This document shows positions 9,284 through 18,730 of a stretch of 64,000 nt of DNA, in pieces. The notes beneath the pieces were generated by a model that saw only the letters and a program-made list of their open reading frames with translations, made no database searches and was not told the origin of the DNA. Position 1 is the stretch's first letter. Every line of letters begins with the position of its first letter. The position numbers and the translations under genes were made by a program. The stretch comes from Streptomyces sp. STR69 (GTDB lineage: Bacteria; Actinomycetota; Actinomycetes; Streptomycetales; Streptomycetaceae), in NCBI RefSeq assembly GCF_024519455.1, contig NZ_JALJRY010000011.1:236203-300202 (forward strand). The letters run 5' to 3'.

Positions 9284-11059
9284 TCAGAAACTGGCCTGGC
9301 TCAGGCTCGGCGCCTGAGACAGCAGCCGGCGGGTGTACTCATGAGCCGGCGAGGAGAGCAACTCCTGGGTACTCCCCTGCTCGCAGACGACTCCGTTTTT
9401 CAGAACAACCGTGCGCTCGGCGAGAGCCGAGACGACGCCGAAGTCATGGGTGATGAACAACAACGAGAGCCCGAGCTCGTCCCGGAGTTCCGCGAGCACC
9501 GCGAGCACCGCCGCTTGCACGGAGACGTCGAGTGCTGAGGTGACCTCGTCGCACAGGATCAGCTCGGGCCCTGCCGCGAGGGCGCGGGCGATGGCCGCTC
9601 GCTGCTTCTCGCCGCCCGACATCTCCGACGGGTAGAGGTCTCCGGCACGTGACGGCAGTCGCACCAGGTCCAGCAACCGGTCCACTTCCCGGTCGAGTTG
9701 TTCACCTGCCAGGCCGCGAAGCACTTTCGCGGGCCGGGCAATGGACTCCCTGATCCGGTGTCGTGGGTTCAGTGCCTCCGCGGAGTTCTGGAACACCATC
9801 TGGATCTGACGTCGCTGTTCGATCGACCTCTTCTGGACCCGCGCGGCAAGAGGCGCGCCGTGCAACAGGATCTCGCCGGCCGTCGGCGGATGCAGGCCTG
9901 CCACGGCTCTGGCGATGGTTGTCTTCCCGCTCCCCGACTCACCTACCAGCGCAAGGCACGTTCCCCGTTCGATGGCGACGTCGATGTCCTGGGCCGCGGC
10001 GAGACGGCTGCCTTCGTAGCGGACTCCGACCCCGCGGAGCTCAAGGATCTTCTCCACCGTGTCGGCCGCCGAGTGCGCGGGGGTCGGTCCCTCGGTCTTC
10101 GCGTTCGAGAACGAGACCGGCCACAGCTCGCATCGGACCTGTCTGTCGACCAGCACCGACCGCAGCTCGACGGGGTGATCCGTGCACGCCGGGCTCGCGA
10201 AGTCACATCGCCTCGCGAACGCACAACCCGCGGCACGCTCGGTCGGAGGGGGTTGGACACCACGGATCGGAAGCAGTCCGCGCGGCTCCAGGTGGTCGGG
10301 CGTGGCCATGAGCAGGCCACGCGTGTACGGGTGCTGTGGACTTCCGAGGATCGCCGCCGTCGCTCCTTCCTCGATGACACGCCCGGCGTACATCACGGCC
10401 ACCCTGTCGGCGAGACCGGCCACGACCGCGAGGTCATGGGTGATGTAGACCATGGAAACGCCGCGCTCCTCCCGCAGGCGACTCAGCTCGCTGAGGATCT
10501 GGTCCTGGGTGCCGACGTCCAGGCCCGTCGTGGGCTCGTCGAGCACGATCAGGGAGGGATCGCACGCGAGAGCCATCGCGATACAGACCCGCTGCTGCTG
10601 ACCGCCGGACAGTTGATGCGGGTAGCGGCGAAGGACGCCGGGTACGCCGCCCAGCCCGACAGCCTCCAAAAGCTCGCCGACCCGCTGGGGCGATGCCTTT
10701 CCCAGGTGGTGGTCGAGCAGGTCCCCGATGGCGTCCTTCACCCGGAGGGTCGGGTTCAAGGAACGTCCCGGGTTCTGCGGGACGTAGGAGATCTGCTTGC
10801 CGCGCAAGGCGTGGAGCTCACGTCCGACAGGCAGGATCTGTCCATCGATCTCAAGTGATCCCGAACGGATCTCGGCGCCTTCGCCGCAGTAGCCCAGAAG
10901 CGACAGCGCGGTCGTCGTCTTGCCCGAGCCGGACTCGCCGACGACCGCGAGGATCTCTCCGCGCCGCACGCTGAGGTCGACCTCGGAGACGATCTCGGGG
11001 CCGTCGACGATTCCGATCGTCAGGCCGCTGAGCCGGAAGGCCTTGCCACTCACATCCAC
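9284..11059 (-). CDS. Fused DppD-DppF-type ABC ATPase, oligopeptide/nickel family
   Basis: 591 aa with two complete ABC domains in one chain, equivalent to separate DppD and DppF. Domain 1 has Walker A GESGSGKTTTAL, signature LSGGQQQRV and Walker B LIVLDEPTTGLD, followed by the family's Cys-containing C-terminal motif (CAFARRCDFASPAC). Domain 2 has GESGSGKTTIARA, MSGGEKQRAA and LILCDEVTSALD. It energises the importer encoded just upstream. The GTG start at 11059 lies one base after the permease stop and has GAGAGG eight bases upstream. Last gene of the importer operon. Confidence 0.92.
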   Translation of the reverse strand: MDVSGKAFRLSGLTIGIVDGPEIVSEVDLSVRRGEILAVVGESGSGKTTTALSLLGYCGEGAEIRSGSLEIDGQILPVGRELHALRGKQISYVPQNPGRSLNPTLRVKDAIGDLLDHHLGKASPQRVGELLEAVGLGGVPGVLRRYPHQLSGGQQQRVCIAMALACDPSLIVLDEPTTGLDVGTQDQILSELSRLREERGVSMVYITHDLAVVAGLADRVAVMYAGRVIEEGATAAILGSPQHPYTRGLLMATPDHLEPRGLLPIRGVQPPPTERAAGCAFARRCDFASPACTDHPVELRSVLVDRQVRCELWPVSFSNAKTEGPTPAHSAADTVEKILELRGVGVRYEGSRLAAAQDIDVAIERGTCLALVGESGSGKTTIARAVAGLHPPTAGEILLHGAPLAARVQKRSIEQRRQIQMVFQNSAEALNPRHRIRESIARPAKVLRGLAGEQLDREVDRLLDLVRLPSRAGDLYPSEMSGGEKQRAAIARALAAGPELILCDEVTSALDVSVQAAVLAVLAELRDELGLSLLFITHDFGVVSALAERTVVLKNGVVCEQGSTQELLSSPAHEYTRRLLSQAPSLSQASF

Positions 11060-11060
11060 T

Positions 11061-11933
11061 TCAGCGACCTCTCGACGAAGAACGCGTGTGGACGCACGCG
11101 TCCCCAAGCAGATTGACCGACACGGTCAGTGCGGCGATCGCGCATGCCGGCGCCAGCACGGACCAGACGTTGGTGGCCAGCACAGTGCGGTTCTCGGCGA
11201 TCATCAGCGCCCAGTTGGCGGCCGGGGGTGCGGCGGCCAGGCCGAGGAAGCTCATGCTGGCGCTGAGGAAGATGGCGCCGAGCATGCGGGCACCCGCGTC
11301 GGCGACCAGACCCGGAACGATGTTCGGAAGCACCTCGCGACGGAGGATGGCAACCGTGCTTTCGCCACGAGCCAGGGCCGCCTCGACATATCCCTTGTGC
11401 GCTACCTCCAGCGCCATGGTCCGGACAACGCGGACCACCCCCGGGATCAGGACAAGGGAGATGCCGACGACCAGCACGGTCGCGCCGCGGCCGGCACCGG
11501 CCACCAGGACGAGGAGGACGAGCAACGGCGGAAAGGTCAGCAGCAGGTCCACCGAGCGGAGGATCAGCCCGTCGACGCGCTTGGTGGCCAGGGCCGTGTA
11601 GATGCCGACCGTGATCCCGACGGAGTACGTCAGCGCGAGCGCGGCCAGGGTGACGAGGATGAGCGGACTTCCGCCGTGGAGGAACCGGCTCAGGACGTCA
11701 CGGCCGAGGAAGTCGGTCCCGAGGACCGTACCGCCGCCGGGCGCCGATCCCGGGATTCCGACGGGTTCGTCGATCGCGTGAGGAGCGAGGAGCGGACCGA
11801 GAAACGCACCGGTGAGAACGACGATCAGCAGCACCGCGCCCACGACACCGCGCACGGTGGTCAGCATGACCGGCCAACGAGCTTTGAGTCGACGTGTCCT
11901 CGGCGCGGCCGGGGTCGTCCGTGCGAGCGTCAT
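11061..11933 (-). CDS. ABC importer permease, DppC/OppC type
   Basis: 290 aa with an N-terminal OppC-type segment, about six membrane helices and the DppC-type coupling region (ALARGESTVAILRREVLPNI, with the EAA-like pattern). The sequence LGTDFLGRDVLSRFLHGG near residues 80-95 is characteristic of the C permease. Its ATG overlaps the stop of the B permease by ATGA. It pairs with the upstream permease to form the membrane channel. Confidence 0.92.
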   Translation of the reverse strand: MTLARTTPAAPRTRRLKARWPVMLTTVRGVVGAVLLIVVLTGAFLGPLLAPHAIDEPVGIPGSAPGGGTVLGTDFLGRDVLSRFLHGGSPLILVTLAALALTYSVGITVGIYTALATKRVDGLILRSVDLLLTFPPLLVLLVLVAGAGRGATVLVVGISLVLIPGVVRVVRTMALEVAHKGYVEAALARGESTVAILRREVLPNIVPGLVADAGARMLGAIFLSASMSFLGLAAAPPAANWALMIAENRTVLATNVWSVLAPACAIAALTVSVNLLGDACVHTRSSSRGR

Positions 11934-13006
11934 GCGACCGCCGTCCGTAGCTTCGGCACGACGAGCACGACAAGCAGGTCGGCCACGATGTTGATGATCA
12001 GGAAGAGTGCCGCCAGGACCAGGACGATCGACTGGACCACCGAGGTGTCCTGCGACTGGACCGACGTCACCAGGACCTGGCCGATACCCGGGTAGGCGAA
12101 GAGAGCCTCGACCACGATCAGGCCGCTGAAGAGCAGTTGCAGACTCTGGGCGGTCGACTGGATGCCTGGCGCCACCGCCGTCCGCAGGGCATACCGACGG
12201 AGCACCCTGCCCTCCGGAAGTCCGTTCAGCCGCGCCGAGGTCACGTGCTCCGAGTGGAGCGCCTCCCTGACTCCCGCTCTGATCTGGCGCGTCGCGAACG
12301 CGCCGGAGACGGCGAGGAGCGTGACCACCGGAAGCACGAGACCGCCGAGGTGTCGCAACGGGTTGGAGTCGACGTCGAACAACGCCACGGGCTCGAACCA
12401 GCCGAGAGTCGTGAAGAAGACGAAGACGAGGACCGTCCCGAGCACGAACTCAGGCAGGGAACCGAGGAAGAGAGTGCCGTACGAGATGGCGTTGTCGACG
12501 GCTCGGCCCTCGTACATCGCGGCGAAGGTGCCCAGGAAGATGGTGAGGGGAACCAGGAGGACGGCGATGACGAACCACAGGATCATCGTGTTCCGGAACG
12601 GTGCTGTGACCAGGTGTCGTACCGACGGATCCTTCGCCCCCTGGGCAACCGCGTGGGTGGACTTCCCGAGGTCACCGTGCAGGGCATCGCCCACCCAGTG
12701 CCCGTAACGGACAGCGATGTTGTGATCCAGCCCCAGTTCCGAACGGAGTTCTGCCAGCCGGGCCGGTGTCGCGTCCTTGCCGAGCGCCGTCTGGGCCGCG
12801 TCACCCGGTAGGGCGTTCGTGGCCAGGAAGATGAGAACCGAGAGCAGTGCCAACGTCAGGAGCCCCTGAGCGACTCGACGCACGACAAACGTTGCCAGGC
12901 CCCACGGGCCTCCGTGCCGGGCATGTACCCCGAGTGCGTCCGCCGGCTCAGGCTCCGGCCGGACGGACTCAGTTGGCGGCGAACCAGCCATCACGCAACC
13001 GTCCAT
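11930..13006 (-). CDS. ABC importer permease, DppB/OppB type
   Basis: 358 aa. The DppB-type N-terminus (RRVAQGLLTLALLSVLIFLA) begins around residue 40. A periplasmic-side loop with LGLDHNIAVRYGHWVGDAL, several membrane helices and the EAA loop follow (HVTSARLNGLPEGRVLRRYA). The leading ~38 residues overlap the end of the binding-protein gene and are poorly conserved in type. ATGs at 13006 and 12991 are both possible and no Shine-Dalgarno decides. Part of the binding protein-B-C-ATPase operon. Confidence 0.88.
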   Translation of the reverse strand: MDGCVMAGSPPTESVRPEPEPADALGVHARHGGPWGLATFVVRRVAQGLLTLALLSVLIFLATNALPGDAAQTALGKDATPARLAELRSELGLDHNIAVRYGHWVGDALHGDLGKSTHAVAQGAKDPSVRHLVTAPFRNTMILWFVIAVLLVPLTIFLGTFAAMYEGRAVDNAISYGTLFLGSLPEFVLGTVLVFVFFTTLGWFEPVALFDVDSNPLRHLGGLVLPVVTLLAVSGAFATRQIRAGVREALHSEHVTSARLNGLPEGRVLRRYALRTAVAPGIQSTAQSLQLLFSGLIVVEALFAYPGIGQVLVTSVQSQDTSVVQSIVLVLAALFLIINIVADLLVVLVVPKLRTAVA

Positions 13007-14627
13007 TGTTCACGAACCCGACCGGTCCCTCACGAAGACCCCGCAGCTTGTCGCCGGCGAGGTTCACGACTGACGCGTTGGCGTATCCGAGGAGTCCGCC
13101 TTCGTCGAACTGCTGCTTCTGGATCGCGGCCCAGCGCTCCTGCGCACGCGCCGAATCGGTTTCGGCGCACGCCCGGCGGAGGTTGCTGAGAATGCCGGCG
13201 CCGCCCGACTGGAGACCCCACCCGGAGTCGTTCTGGCCACCAGGGGTGAGGAACGATCGGTATGAACCTTCGAGTGATGCGGCAGGCGAGTAGAAGGTCG
13301 TGCGGAACGGGGCGCTCAGATAGCCACCCGCCGGAGTGAAGTACGTCTCCGGTGCCACCACATCGACCTTGACGGTGATTCCGGCGCGCTTCGCCTGCTG
13401 AGCGAACAGGGTTGCCGCCTGGGTGAACCCGTCGGCGACTCCGGACGTCTGCAACGTGACCCGCAGATCCGAGTGCCCTGCCTGCTTGAGCAGCGACTTG
13501 GCCTGGTCTATGTCCTGCACCCGCTTCAGGTCCGTGGCGTAGTACTTCACGCCGGCGCCGAGCAGATCGTTGCCCGGCGTGCCGAACCCGCCGAGCGCGC
13601 CGTCGATCAGTGCCTGCCGGTCAGCGACCATCCGGAGCGCCTGTCTGACACGCACGTCGGCAAGCGCCCCCTTGTCCACGCGCATGGGGAAGTTCCAGAG
13701 CGTCGAAGTCTCGGCTCCGAAGACATGCACCTTCCCAGCCGCCATCTGCTGACGGGCAATCAGATAGCTTGCCTGCGGAACGAGATCGACCGCACCCGAG
13801 AGGAGCGCGTTCACCCGGGCGTTCTCGTCCGAGAAGCTCGAATTGATCTCGACCGACGCGAAATGCGGACCGTTTTTCTGCCAGTAGTCCTTGTTGGCCA
13901 CGAACTCACTGCGCGACCCCGGCTGGAAAGAGCTGTACTTGAAGGGTCCGGTCCCGATCGGCTTCGCTTGAAGGCTCTTCGTCGTGGCACCGGCCTGTAC
14001 GACTCCGGTCAGGACCGGCAGCGCGAGCAGCGCCGGCAGATCCGCCGTCGGGGCCTTCATCGGAACCTGGACGGTGAGCGCGCCCGTCCTGCGCAGGTGT
14101 GCCACGTCGATGCCCGCGACTGCCGCCAGCAGCGGGCTCGTCGGGTCTGCCCACCGCCGGATCGAGTAGATGACGTCGGCGGCGTCGAGAGTGCGGCCGT
14201 CGTGCCACACAACACCGTCACGAAGGTGAAGCGTCCAGACCGATCCGTCCGCGTTGCGCTCAGCGCTCGTCGCGAGCGCGGGTACGACCTCGCCCGCCGA
14301 GCTGCCGATGGTGAAAAGGCCGTCGTACAACTGCAGTGCCCGCAGTGAGTCTTGGATCGAGAGACCGTAGAGCGGGTCGAGAGTCTCGCTCGCCCCACCG
14401 GTGATGGTTCCGACCCGCAGGGTTCCGCCACTGACCGGCGTCCCGCCCTGGAGGGCAGTGGTCAGTGTCTTGCCGGTTCCGCCTTTCCCGGCGGACGAAT
14501 CAGAGGCGCACGCTGTGAGCAGGCCACTCACACCGACTGCACCTGCACTGATGGCACCCCACCGAAGGAGGTCCCTCCGGCTCGGTGCGGGCCGTCCCGC
14601 ATCGCTAGTACCGCCGTTGTTCGTCAT
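12969..14627 (-). CDS. Tat-exported solute-binding lipoprotein, SBP_bac_5 (peptide/nickel) family
   Basis: 552 aa. The signal has twin arginines (SRRDLLRWGA), a hydrophobic segment and the lipobox LLTAC, so it is probably a Tat-exported, lipid-anchored protein. The mature part has the family-5 landmarks: GGTLRVGTITGGASETLDP, LHLRDGVVWHDGRTLDAADV and KPIGTGPFKY. It captures a solute (peptide-like in most relatives) for the downstream permeases and fused ATPase. The operon has no recognisable promoter just upstream. A regulon-type promoter at ~15.8 kb points towards it but is separated by an ISL3 remnant. Confidence 0.92.
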   Translation of the reverse strand: MTNNGGTSDAGRPAPSRRDLLRWGAISAGAVGVSGLLTACASDSSAGKGGTGKTLTTALQGGTPVSGGTLRVGTITGGASETLDPLYGLSIQDSLRALQLYDGLFTIGSSAGEVVPALATSAERNADGSVWTLHLRDGVVWHDGRTLDAADVIYSIRRWADPTSPLLAAVAGIDVAHLRRTGALTVQVPMKAPTADLPALLALPVLTGVVQAGATTKSLQAKPIGTGPFKYSSFQPGSRSEFVANKDYWQKNGPHFASVEINSSFSDENARVNALLSGAVDLVPQASYLIARQQMAAGKVHVFGAETSTLWNFPMRVDKGALADVRVRQALRMVADRQALIDGALGGFGTPGNDLLGAGVKYYATDLKRVQDIDQAKSLLKQAGHSDLRVTLQTSGVADGFTQAATLFAQQAKRAGITVKVDVVAPETYFTPAGGYLSAPFRTTFYSPAASLEGSYRSFLTPGGQNDSGWGLQSGGAGILSNLRRACAETDSARAQERWAAIQKQQFDEGGLLGYANASVVNLAGDKLRGLREGPVGFVNNGRLRDGWFAAN

Positions 14628-14639
14628 GGGCGCAGTCCT

Positions 14640-14969
14640 CGGCTATCAGTTGGGGCTCTTCTGTTGCATGTGCGGGTAGGTACCGGCCCTGGGCGGGGCC
14701 TGGTCGAGATGAAGGTGCTCACCGACGCTTGCGCTCTTGACTGAAGAGAGAAGCCGCCGCGTGAGGGTGCCGCCCGCTCTACGTACGGGCTCGGGTGGGT
14801 CCCGTGCGGGCAGAAGGCGAGGGGCTGCCTCATCCGCCGGGCCGGTGTGTCGGTTCCTGGCCGTGGAAGGACACTCGCACGCCCTCCGCGCTTCCTCACG
14901 GTGACATCAATGCCGTGAGCAGGAGGAACGACGCACTCAAGGCCAAGACATCGAAAGAGGTGTTGGGGC
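14640..14969. other. Intergenic stretch without recognisable gene
   Basis: Lies between the binding-protein start and the ISL3 remnant. Six-frame reading shows no protein family. No copy of the regional dyad was found here. Confidence 0.5.
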
Positions 14970-15750
14970 ACTGACCGGCACGGTGACGCAGAAGATCGAG
15001 TTGGTCGACGGCTCAGCGCAGGAGGCGCAGTTCGACGACGAGATGCAGGTCGTCAGCCACGCTCGGCCCCACTGGGGTGGGACGCCGCGGCGGGCGTTCC
15101 ACTGCATGAAGTGCGGTAGGTAACGGTAAGCAAGACGACAGGCGGGGCGGCCGCCGGTGGCGGGCTCTGGGACTACGGGCGTTACTGGAAGGCGGCACCC
15201 CACGTATCGGCTGCCCGACGTGTGAGGCACTGGTCGCGGCGGTGCCATTGACGCGAAACGACATCCACCACACCCACTCCCTCGACGACACGAGCGCACG
15301 GCCGGCGGTGGCGTGTTCCAAGGCCTCGCTCACCGAGCCGAGCGCGTCATCGTCTCCCGGGTCCGGAACGACAACGTGCAGGTCGTCGACCCGATGGCGA
15401 GTGCACGACGGATCGTGATCGATGAAGTCTCCTACCGCGAGGGCCACCGCCACCTCACCCTCGGCCCGGACAGGTCCCAGCAGCTCACGCATGTGTCGAC
15501 CGACGTCGCCGAGCCGTCCCACGTGGTCTTCTGGGCCACCGCCACACTTGCCGGGGCCCGCCACCAGGTGTGGAACCCCGCCCGCCGAACCCCCGCGGAC
15601 AGCGCCCTCGTCGAGAGTGCGAACACCAGCATCCGGTTGATCACCGGGATGGCCTTCGACTTCAGGCACCACGACAACCTGATCGCACTCGTCCTGCTGC
15701 CCCTTGGCGGTCAACGGCCAGCCCTCCTCGGACGCTCATGCAAGCCATAC
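14970..15750 (+). pseudogene. Degenerate ISL3-family transposase
   Basis: Plus-strand pieces follow the ISL3 order. A zinc-ribbon region reads GGRRWRALGLRALLEGGTPR, then IGCPTCEALVAAVPLTR and HSLDDTSARPAVACSK. After a frame change come RRIVIDEVSYREGHRHLTL, LTHVSTDVAEPSHVVFWATA and the C-terminal VESANTSIRLITGMAFDFRH. These fit the DDE transposases that start with a Cys-rich 'cell-entry' domain. Stops, frame changes and deletions make it inactive. No terminal repeats were identified. It lies exactly between the regulon-type promoter at 15796-15832 and the importer operon. Confidence 0.72.
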
Positions 15751-15795
15751 ATCAGGCGGGAGGCCATTGGTTATGGATTGCTTTGAGATGCTATG

Positions 15796-15832
15796 AGAGT
15801 AAACGTCACGGATGGCCTTGTCAATCGTAAAG
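15796..15832 (-). promoter_or_regulatory. Regulon promoter with dyad (site B), pointing to the importer operon
   Basis: Minus strand: dyad CTTTACGATTGACAAG (15817-15832, one mismatch in the CA/TG core), with TTGACA -35 and a TACTCT -10 after a 17-bp spacer. No intact gene follows for over 1.1 kb; the first is the solute-binding lipoprotein. The intervening DNA is an ISL3 remnant, so this is probably the original promoter of the importer operon. Confidence 0.65.
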
Positions 15833-15849
15833 TCCATTGAAATTCGAAC

Positions 15850-16190
15850 CGACCTTCAATGCATTTCACACTCACGAAAAGGGCCTGCAATGCCCGCGAA
15901 ATAAGGAAATCCGGAGCCGGACAGCCGTTGGGGCGAAGAAGCGACACACGCCGCCTGGTCGTCACCAACCAGGAGTACCGTGCCGGCACTGAGGCCGATA
16001 TCCGGCGATTGAGGTGCCACGACGAATTGGTGCCCCGGTCGATGACTGGACCCTTCCCTCACCCAGAGCCAACGACCCCGTCGCGAGTTGCCCCCCGTGG
16101 CGGAAAGCCGATCCGGCCGCCCTGGACAGCAGTGGCGGCGAGTTCCTCGTTCAGCCCCGGGACGGACACGATGTGGCGCCGTCCGAGAGC
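15850..16190 (-). pseudogene. Remnant of an indolepyruvate/2-oxoacid ferredoxin oxidoreductase
   Basis: Minus-strand translation across two frames gives VPGLNEELAATAVQGG, DGVVG followed by GKGP..DRGT, and LSAGTVLLVGDDQAACVAS. These match, in order, the 'NEELAATAVxGSQ', 'DGVFGxWYGKGPGxDR' and 'GGxLxLxGDDHxAKSS' blocks of the thiamine-diphosphate domain of IorA-type enzymes. Only about 110 codons survive, with a stop and a frameshift. No sign of a neighbouring small subunit. Confidence 0.5.
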
Positions 16191-16408
16191 ACGGGGCATC
16201 CGCCATTCCTGCAAGTGGACTCGTCTGACACCCCGAATCGGGCAACATGGTCTGCTGTCCACGTCGCGTGTCCAGCTCGCGCCGACCAGAAGGCGGGCAC
16301 TTACCCGCACCCCGCTCTCGGGGGCAGCCGGCCAAGCCGTAGGCCCGTAGTGGCGGTGCGGCCACGCCGGCCGACATCGCGGTGTTCCCGCCGCCAGTCA
16401 CGGGCCGG

Positions 16409-17386
16409 TCACCGCGCCCAGCGGGCGCCGAGGCCGAGCGCCAGCGCGTTGCGGTAGACGATGTTCGCCGCGGTCGCGTCTTCGATCGCGTTACCGGTCG
16501 ATTTGAAGACGGTCAGCTCCTCGGGTCCGCAGCGGCCTCCCGGGGTCGGGTCGGACATGACCTCACCCAGTTCGGTGACCTCCTTCGGGTCTACGCCGAC
16601 CAGCTCATGGGCACCGGAAGGCGGCGGCAGCAGGGCACGGGCCCGGGACTCGACGAAGATGCGCGCGTCGCGGATCGTGGCGGCGTCGACCTCGGGTCCC
16701 GCCCCGAACCCGATCGAGTTGACGTGAACCGGCCCGGTCAACCAGGAACGATCAATGATCGGTCGGTCGGTGCTCGTGCACAGGCAGATGACATCTGCCC
16801 CTCGGACCGCAGCCTCCCGCGAGAGAACCACCCGGGCGCCGGCGTGCTCCGCGGCGAGCCGATCCGCCGCCTGCGGGTGTTGGTCGACCACTCGAATCTC
16901 TTCGTAGTCATACATCTCGGTAAGGGCGGCGAGATGCGAGTGCGCCTGCACACCCGCACCGACGATGGTCAGTACGCGTGCCCCCGCCGGCCTCAGACGG
17001 TCGGTCGCCATCGCTGTGGTAGCCGCGGTCCGGCGAGCGGTCAGCGCGCCGGCCCCTATCACCGCGATGGGGGTTCCGGTCGACCGGTCGAAGAGCACGA
17101 CCAACCCGTCGTGGGAGGGCAGTCCGAGGTTGTGGTTGCCCGGGAAGACCGTGATCGCCTTCACCGCCAGCGCCCCGCTTGTGGCGGCAGGCAGCGCTTC
17201 CAGGTCACCCGCGTCCGTTTCGGCAATAGCGGGCGCCGGCGCGTGCGCGCGACCAGAACTCAGATCAATGAAGGCAACGCGAAGCTCAGTGATGAGTTCG
17301 GGATAGGCCAGTGAGCGCTTGACGTCGGCGTCACCGAGAAGCAGCACTCCGCGGTCGCCGTCAGTGCTACGAACGGTCGAATCCAT
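16409..17386 (-). CDS. Ornithine cyclodeaminase/mu-crystallin family protein (copy 1)
   Basis: 325 aa. NAD(P)-binding Rossmann signature GAGVQAHSHLAAL (~residues 130-142) and family landmarks VKAITVFPGN, FDRSTGTPIAVIGAGALTARRTAATTA and STGNAIEDATAA. Members deaminate ornithine to proline, reduce cyclic imines such as 1-pyrroline-2-carboxylate to proline, or act on related amino acids; the sequence alone does not separate these. It is transcribed alone from a promoter carrying the regional dyad, apparently as a leaderless message. A second family member lies at 29.2-30.2 kb. Confidence 0.88.
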   Translation of the reverse strand: MDSTVRSTDGDRGVLLLGDADVKRSLAYPELITELRVAFIDLSSGRAHAPAPAIAETDAGDLEALPAATSGALAVKAITVFPGNHNLGLPSHDGLVVLFDRSTGTPIAVIGAGALTARRTAATTAMATDRLRPAGARVLTIVGAGVQAHSHLAALTEMYDYEEIRVVDQHPQAADRLAAEHAGARVVLSREAAVRGADVICLCTSTDRPIIDRSWLTGPVHVNSIGFGAGPEVDAATIRDARIFVESRARALLPPPSGAHELVGVDPKEVTELGEVMSDPTPGGRCGPEELTVFKSTGNAIEDATAANIVYRNALALGLGARWAR

Positions 17387-17392
17387 TGGCTG

Positions 17393-17429
17393 AAACTAGG
17401 GCGCCCCCATGCCCTTGTCAAGTGTAAAG
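17393..17429 (-). promoter_or_regulatory. Leaderless promoter with regulon dyad (site C)
   Basis: Minus strand: dyad CTTTACACTTGACAAG (17414-17429), TTGACA -35, 17-bp spacer, -10 TAGTTT (17393-17398), then only six bases to the ATG at 17386. The expected start point coincides with the A of the start codon, so the mRNA should be leaderless. Confidence 0.75.
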
Positions 17430-17544
17430 TCGCGGGCATCCGGTGCCCGCGTCGGTGCAAAAGTCGCCAGGCGCGAGCCAACGAACCCGTATCCGAAGTG
17501 CGGGCGCGGCTTCACGGAGAGGTTCACGGGGACGCCTCGTCGTC

Positions 17545-17760
17545 GGCGTCCAGGAGTTCTGCGGCAACATGCGATCTCCAGCCACCGGGCGGCACCCGCT
17601 GACTGCGCCAAGCCGTTCAACGCGGCGGTGGCCGGTGACCTGGAGACCACGCTCCCGCTCTGCCGCGCGCTGCACCCACTGGTGCGCTGGGACTCTCGGA
17701 CTGAATTCGTCCAGAGCGTCAAACTGTCGATGGACCGGTGGTGCGGCGCCCGAAGGTGTC
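17545..17760 (+). pseudogene. Fragment of a DapA/N-acetylneuraminate-lyase-like protein
   Basis: Plus-strand pieces GVQEFCGNM and then, one frame over, ISSHRAAPADCAKPFNAAVA, GDLETTLPLCRALHPLV and EFVQSVKLSMD resemble the C-terminal helices of dihydrodipicolinate-synthase superfamily enzymes ('GDL..A..LH..L.PL' followed by 'VK.AL'). N-terminal barrel is missing and the frame is broken. The assignment is tentative. Confidence 0.4.
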
Positions 17761-18730
17761 GTACACCGCCTTAACGGTGGTGTCGGCGTGGGTGGCAGTG
17801 ATCAGCCGGTCCGCGCTGTCGTAGATGTAGTCGGTCCGGTCGGTGGTGGTTGCGGCGGCGGTGTCGCAGGGTGCGTCGGACGCGGTGGCCGTCAGGCCGG
17901 GACGGTTGCTGCGGCTGTCGCCGAAGGCGTACACACGGGTCGAGCACGTCGAACCGGTGTCGGTCCGTGCGGACGTCAGAGGTGGCCCTCGTTGTCGTAG
18001 CCGTACTGACCGACGACCGTGCCGCCGTCGGTCTGCGCGTGCCCGGCCAGTTGGCCGGAGACGGTGTAGTCGCCGGTGCCGGCGAGGATCTTGGCGTGGT
18101 TCGCGTCGGTGTACTCGCGGGCGGTCTCACGGCCGCTGGAGTCGTAGTCGATCGCGAGTGCGGGGCCGCCCGGCAGGGTCTCCTTGACGATTTGTCCGTC
18201 TCCGTCGTACGTGGCGCCGAACCTGCCCGCGACCGAGTCGGTGACCGAGGTCGGCAGCCCGCGAGGATCGGCGGTGGTGTCGTAGGCGTACGTCGTGGTG
18301 GACGGGGCCGAGTCGGAGATCTGGAGCGCCCGGTTCAGGTTGACGTAGGTGGTCTTCGTCGTGTTGCCGGCTCCGTCGTCGTAGGAGATCTCGCGGCCGA
18401 GGCGGTCGATCGTCGAGGTGATCGTCTTGCCTCCGGAGGTGACCTCGGTCTCCAGTCCCGAGTCGTTGTACGACATCGTGGTGGCGGGCAGGGCGCCCGC
18501 GCCGCCGGTCACGGTCGTCGAGAGGGGACGGCCGGCGATGTCGCAGGCGGACACGGTGGCGCGGGTGACGCCGTTCGCCGTCGCCGCGACCGTGGCGGCC
18601 TGGCCCCAGCGCCCGTAGGTGAACGCCTTCGTCACCAACTGGGCAGGATTGTCACCACCGTTGGTGATCGCGCCGCCCGGCGTGATCGTGCAGACTTGCG
18701 CCATTTGAGACTTACCCTCGCAGGTCGGCG
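17719..18730 (-). pseudogene. RHS/YD-repeat protein fragment, frameshifted
   Basis: Repeated YD/RHS motifs (YDGDGQIVKETLPGG, DYDSSGRETAREYTD, YGYDNEGHL, then in another frame YIYDSADRLITATH and AVYDTFGRRTT). This is the repeat shell of large secreted or contact-delivered toxins. Only the distal repeats remain. The frame breaks near 17,975, and no C-terminal toxin or immunity gene follows. The RHS-like reading extends upstream to about GGDNPAQLVTKAFTYGRWGQ. Confidence 0.75.
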
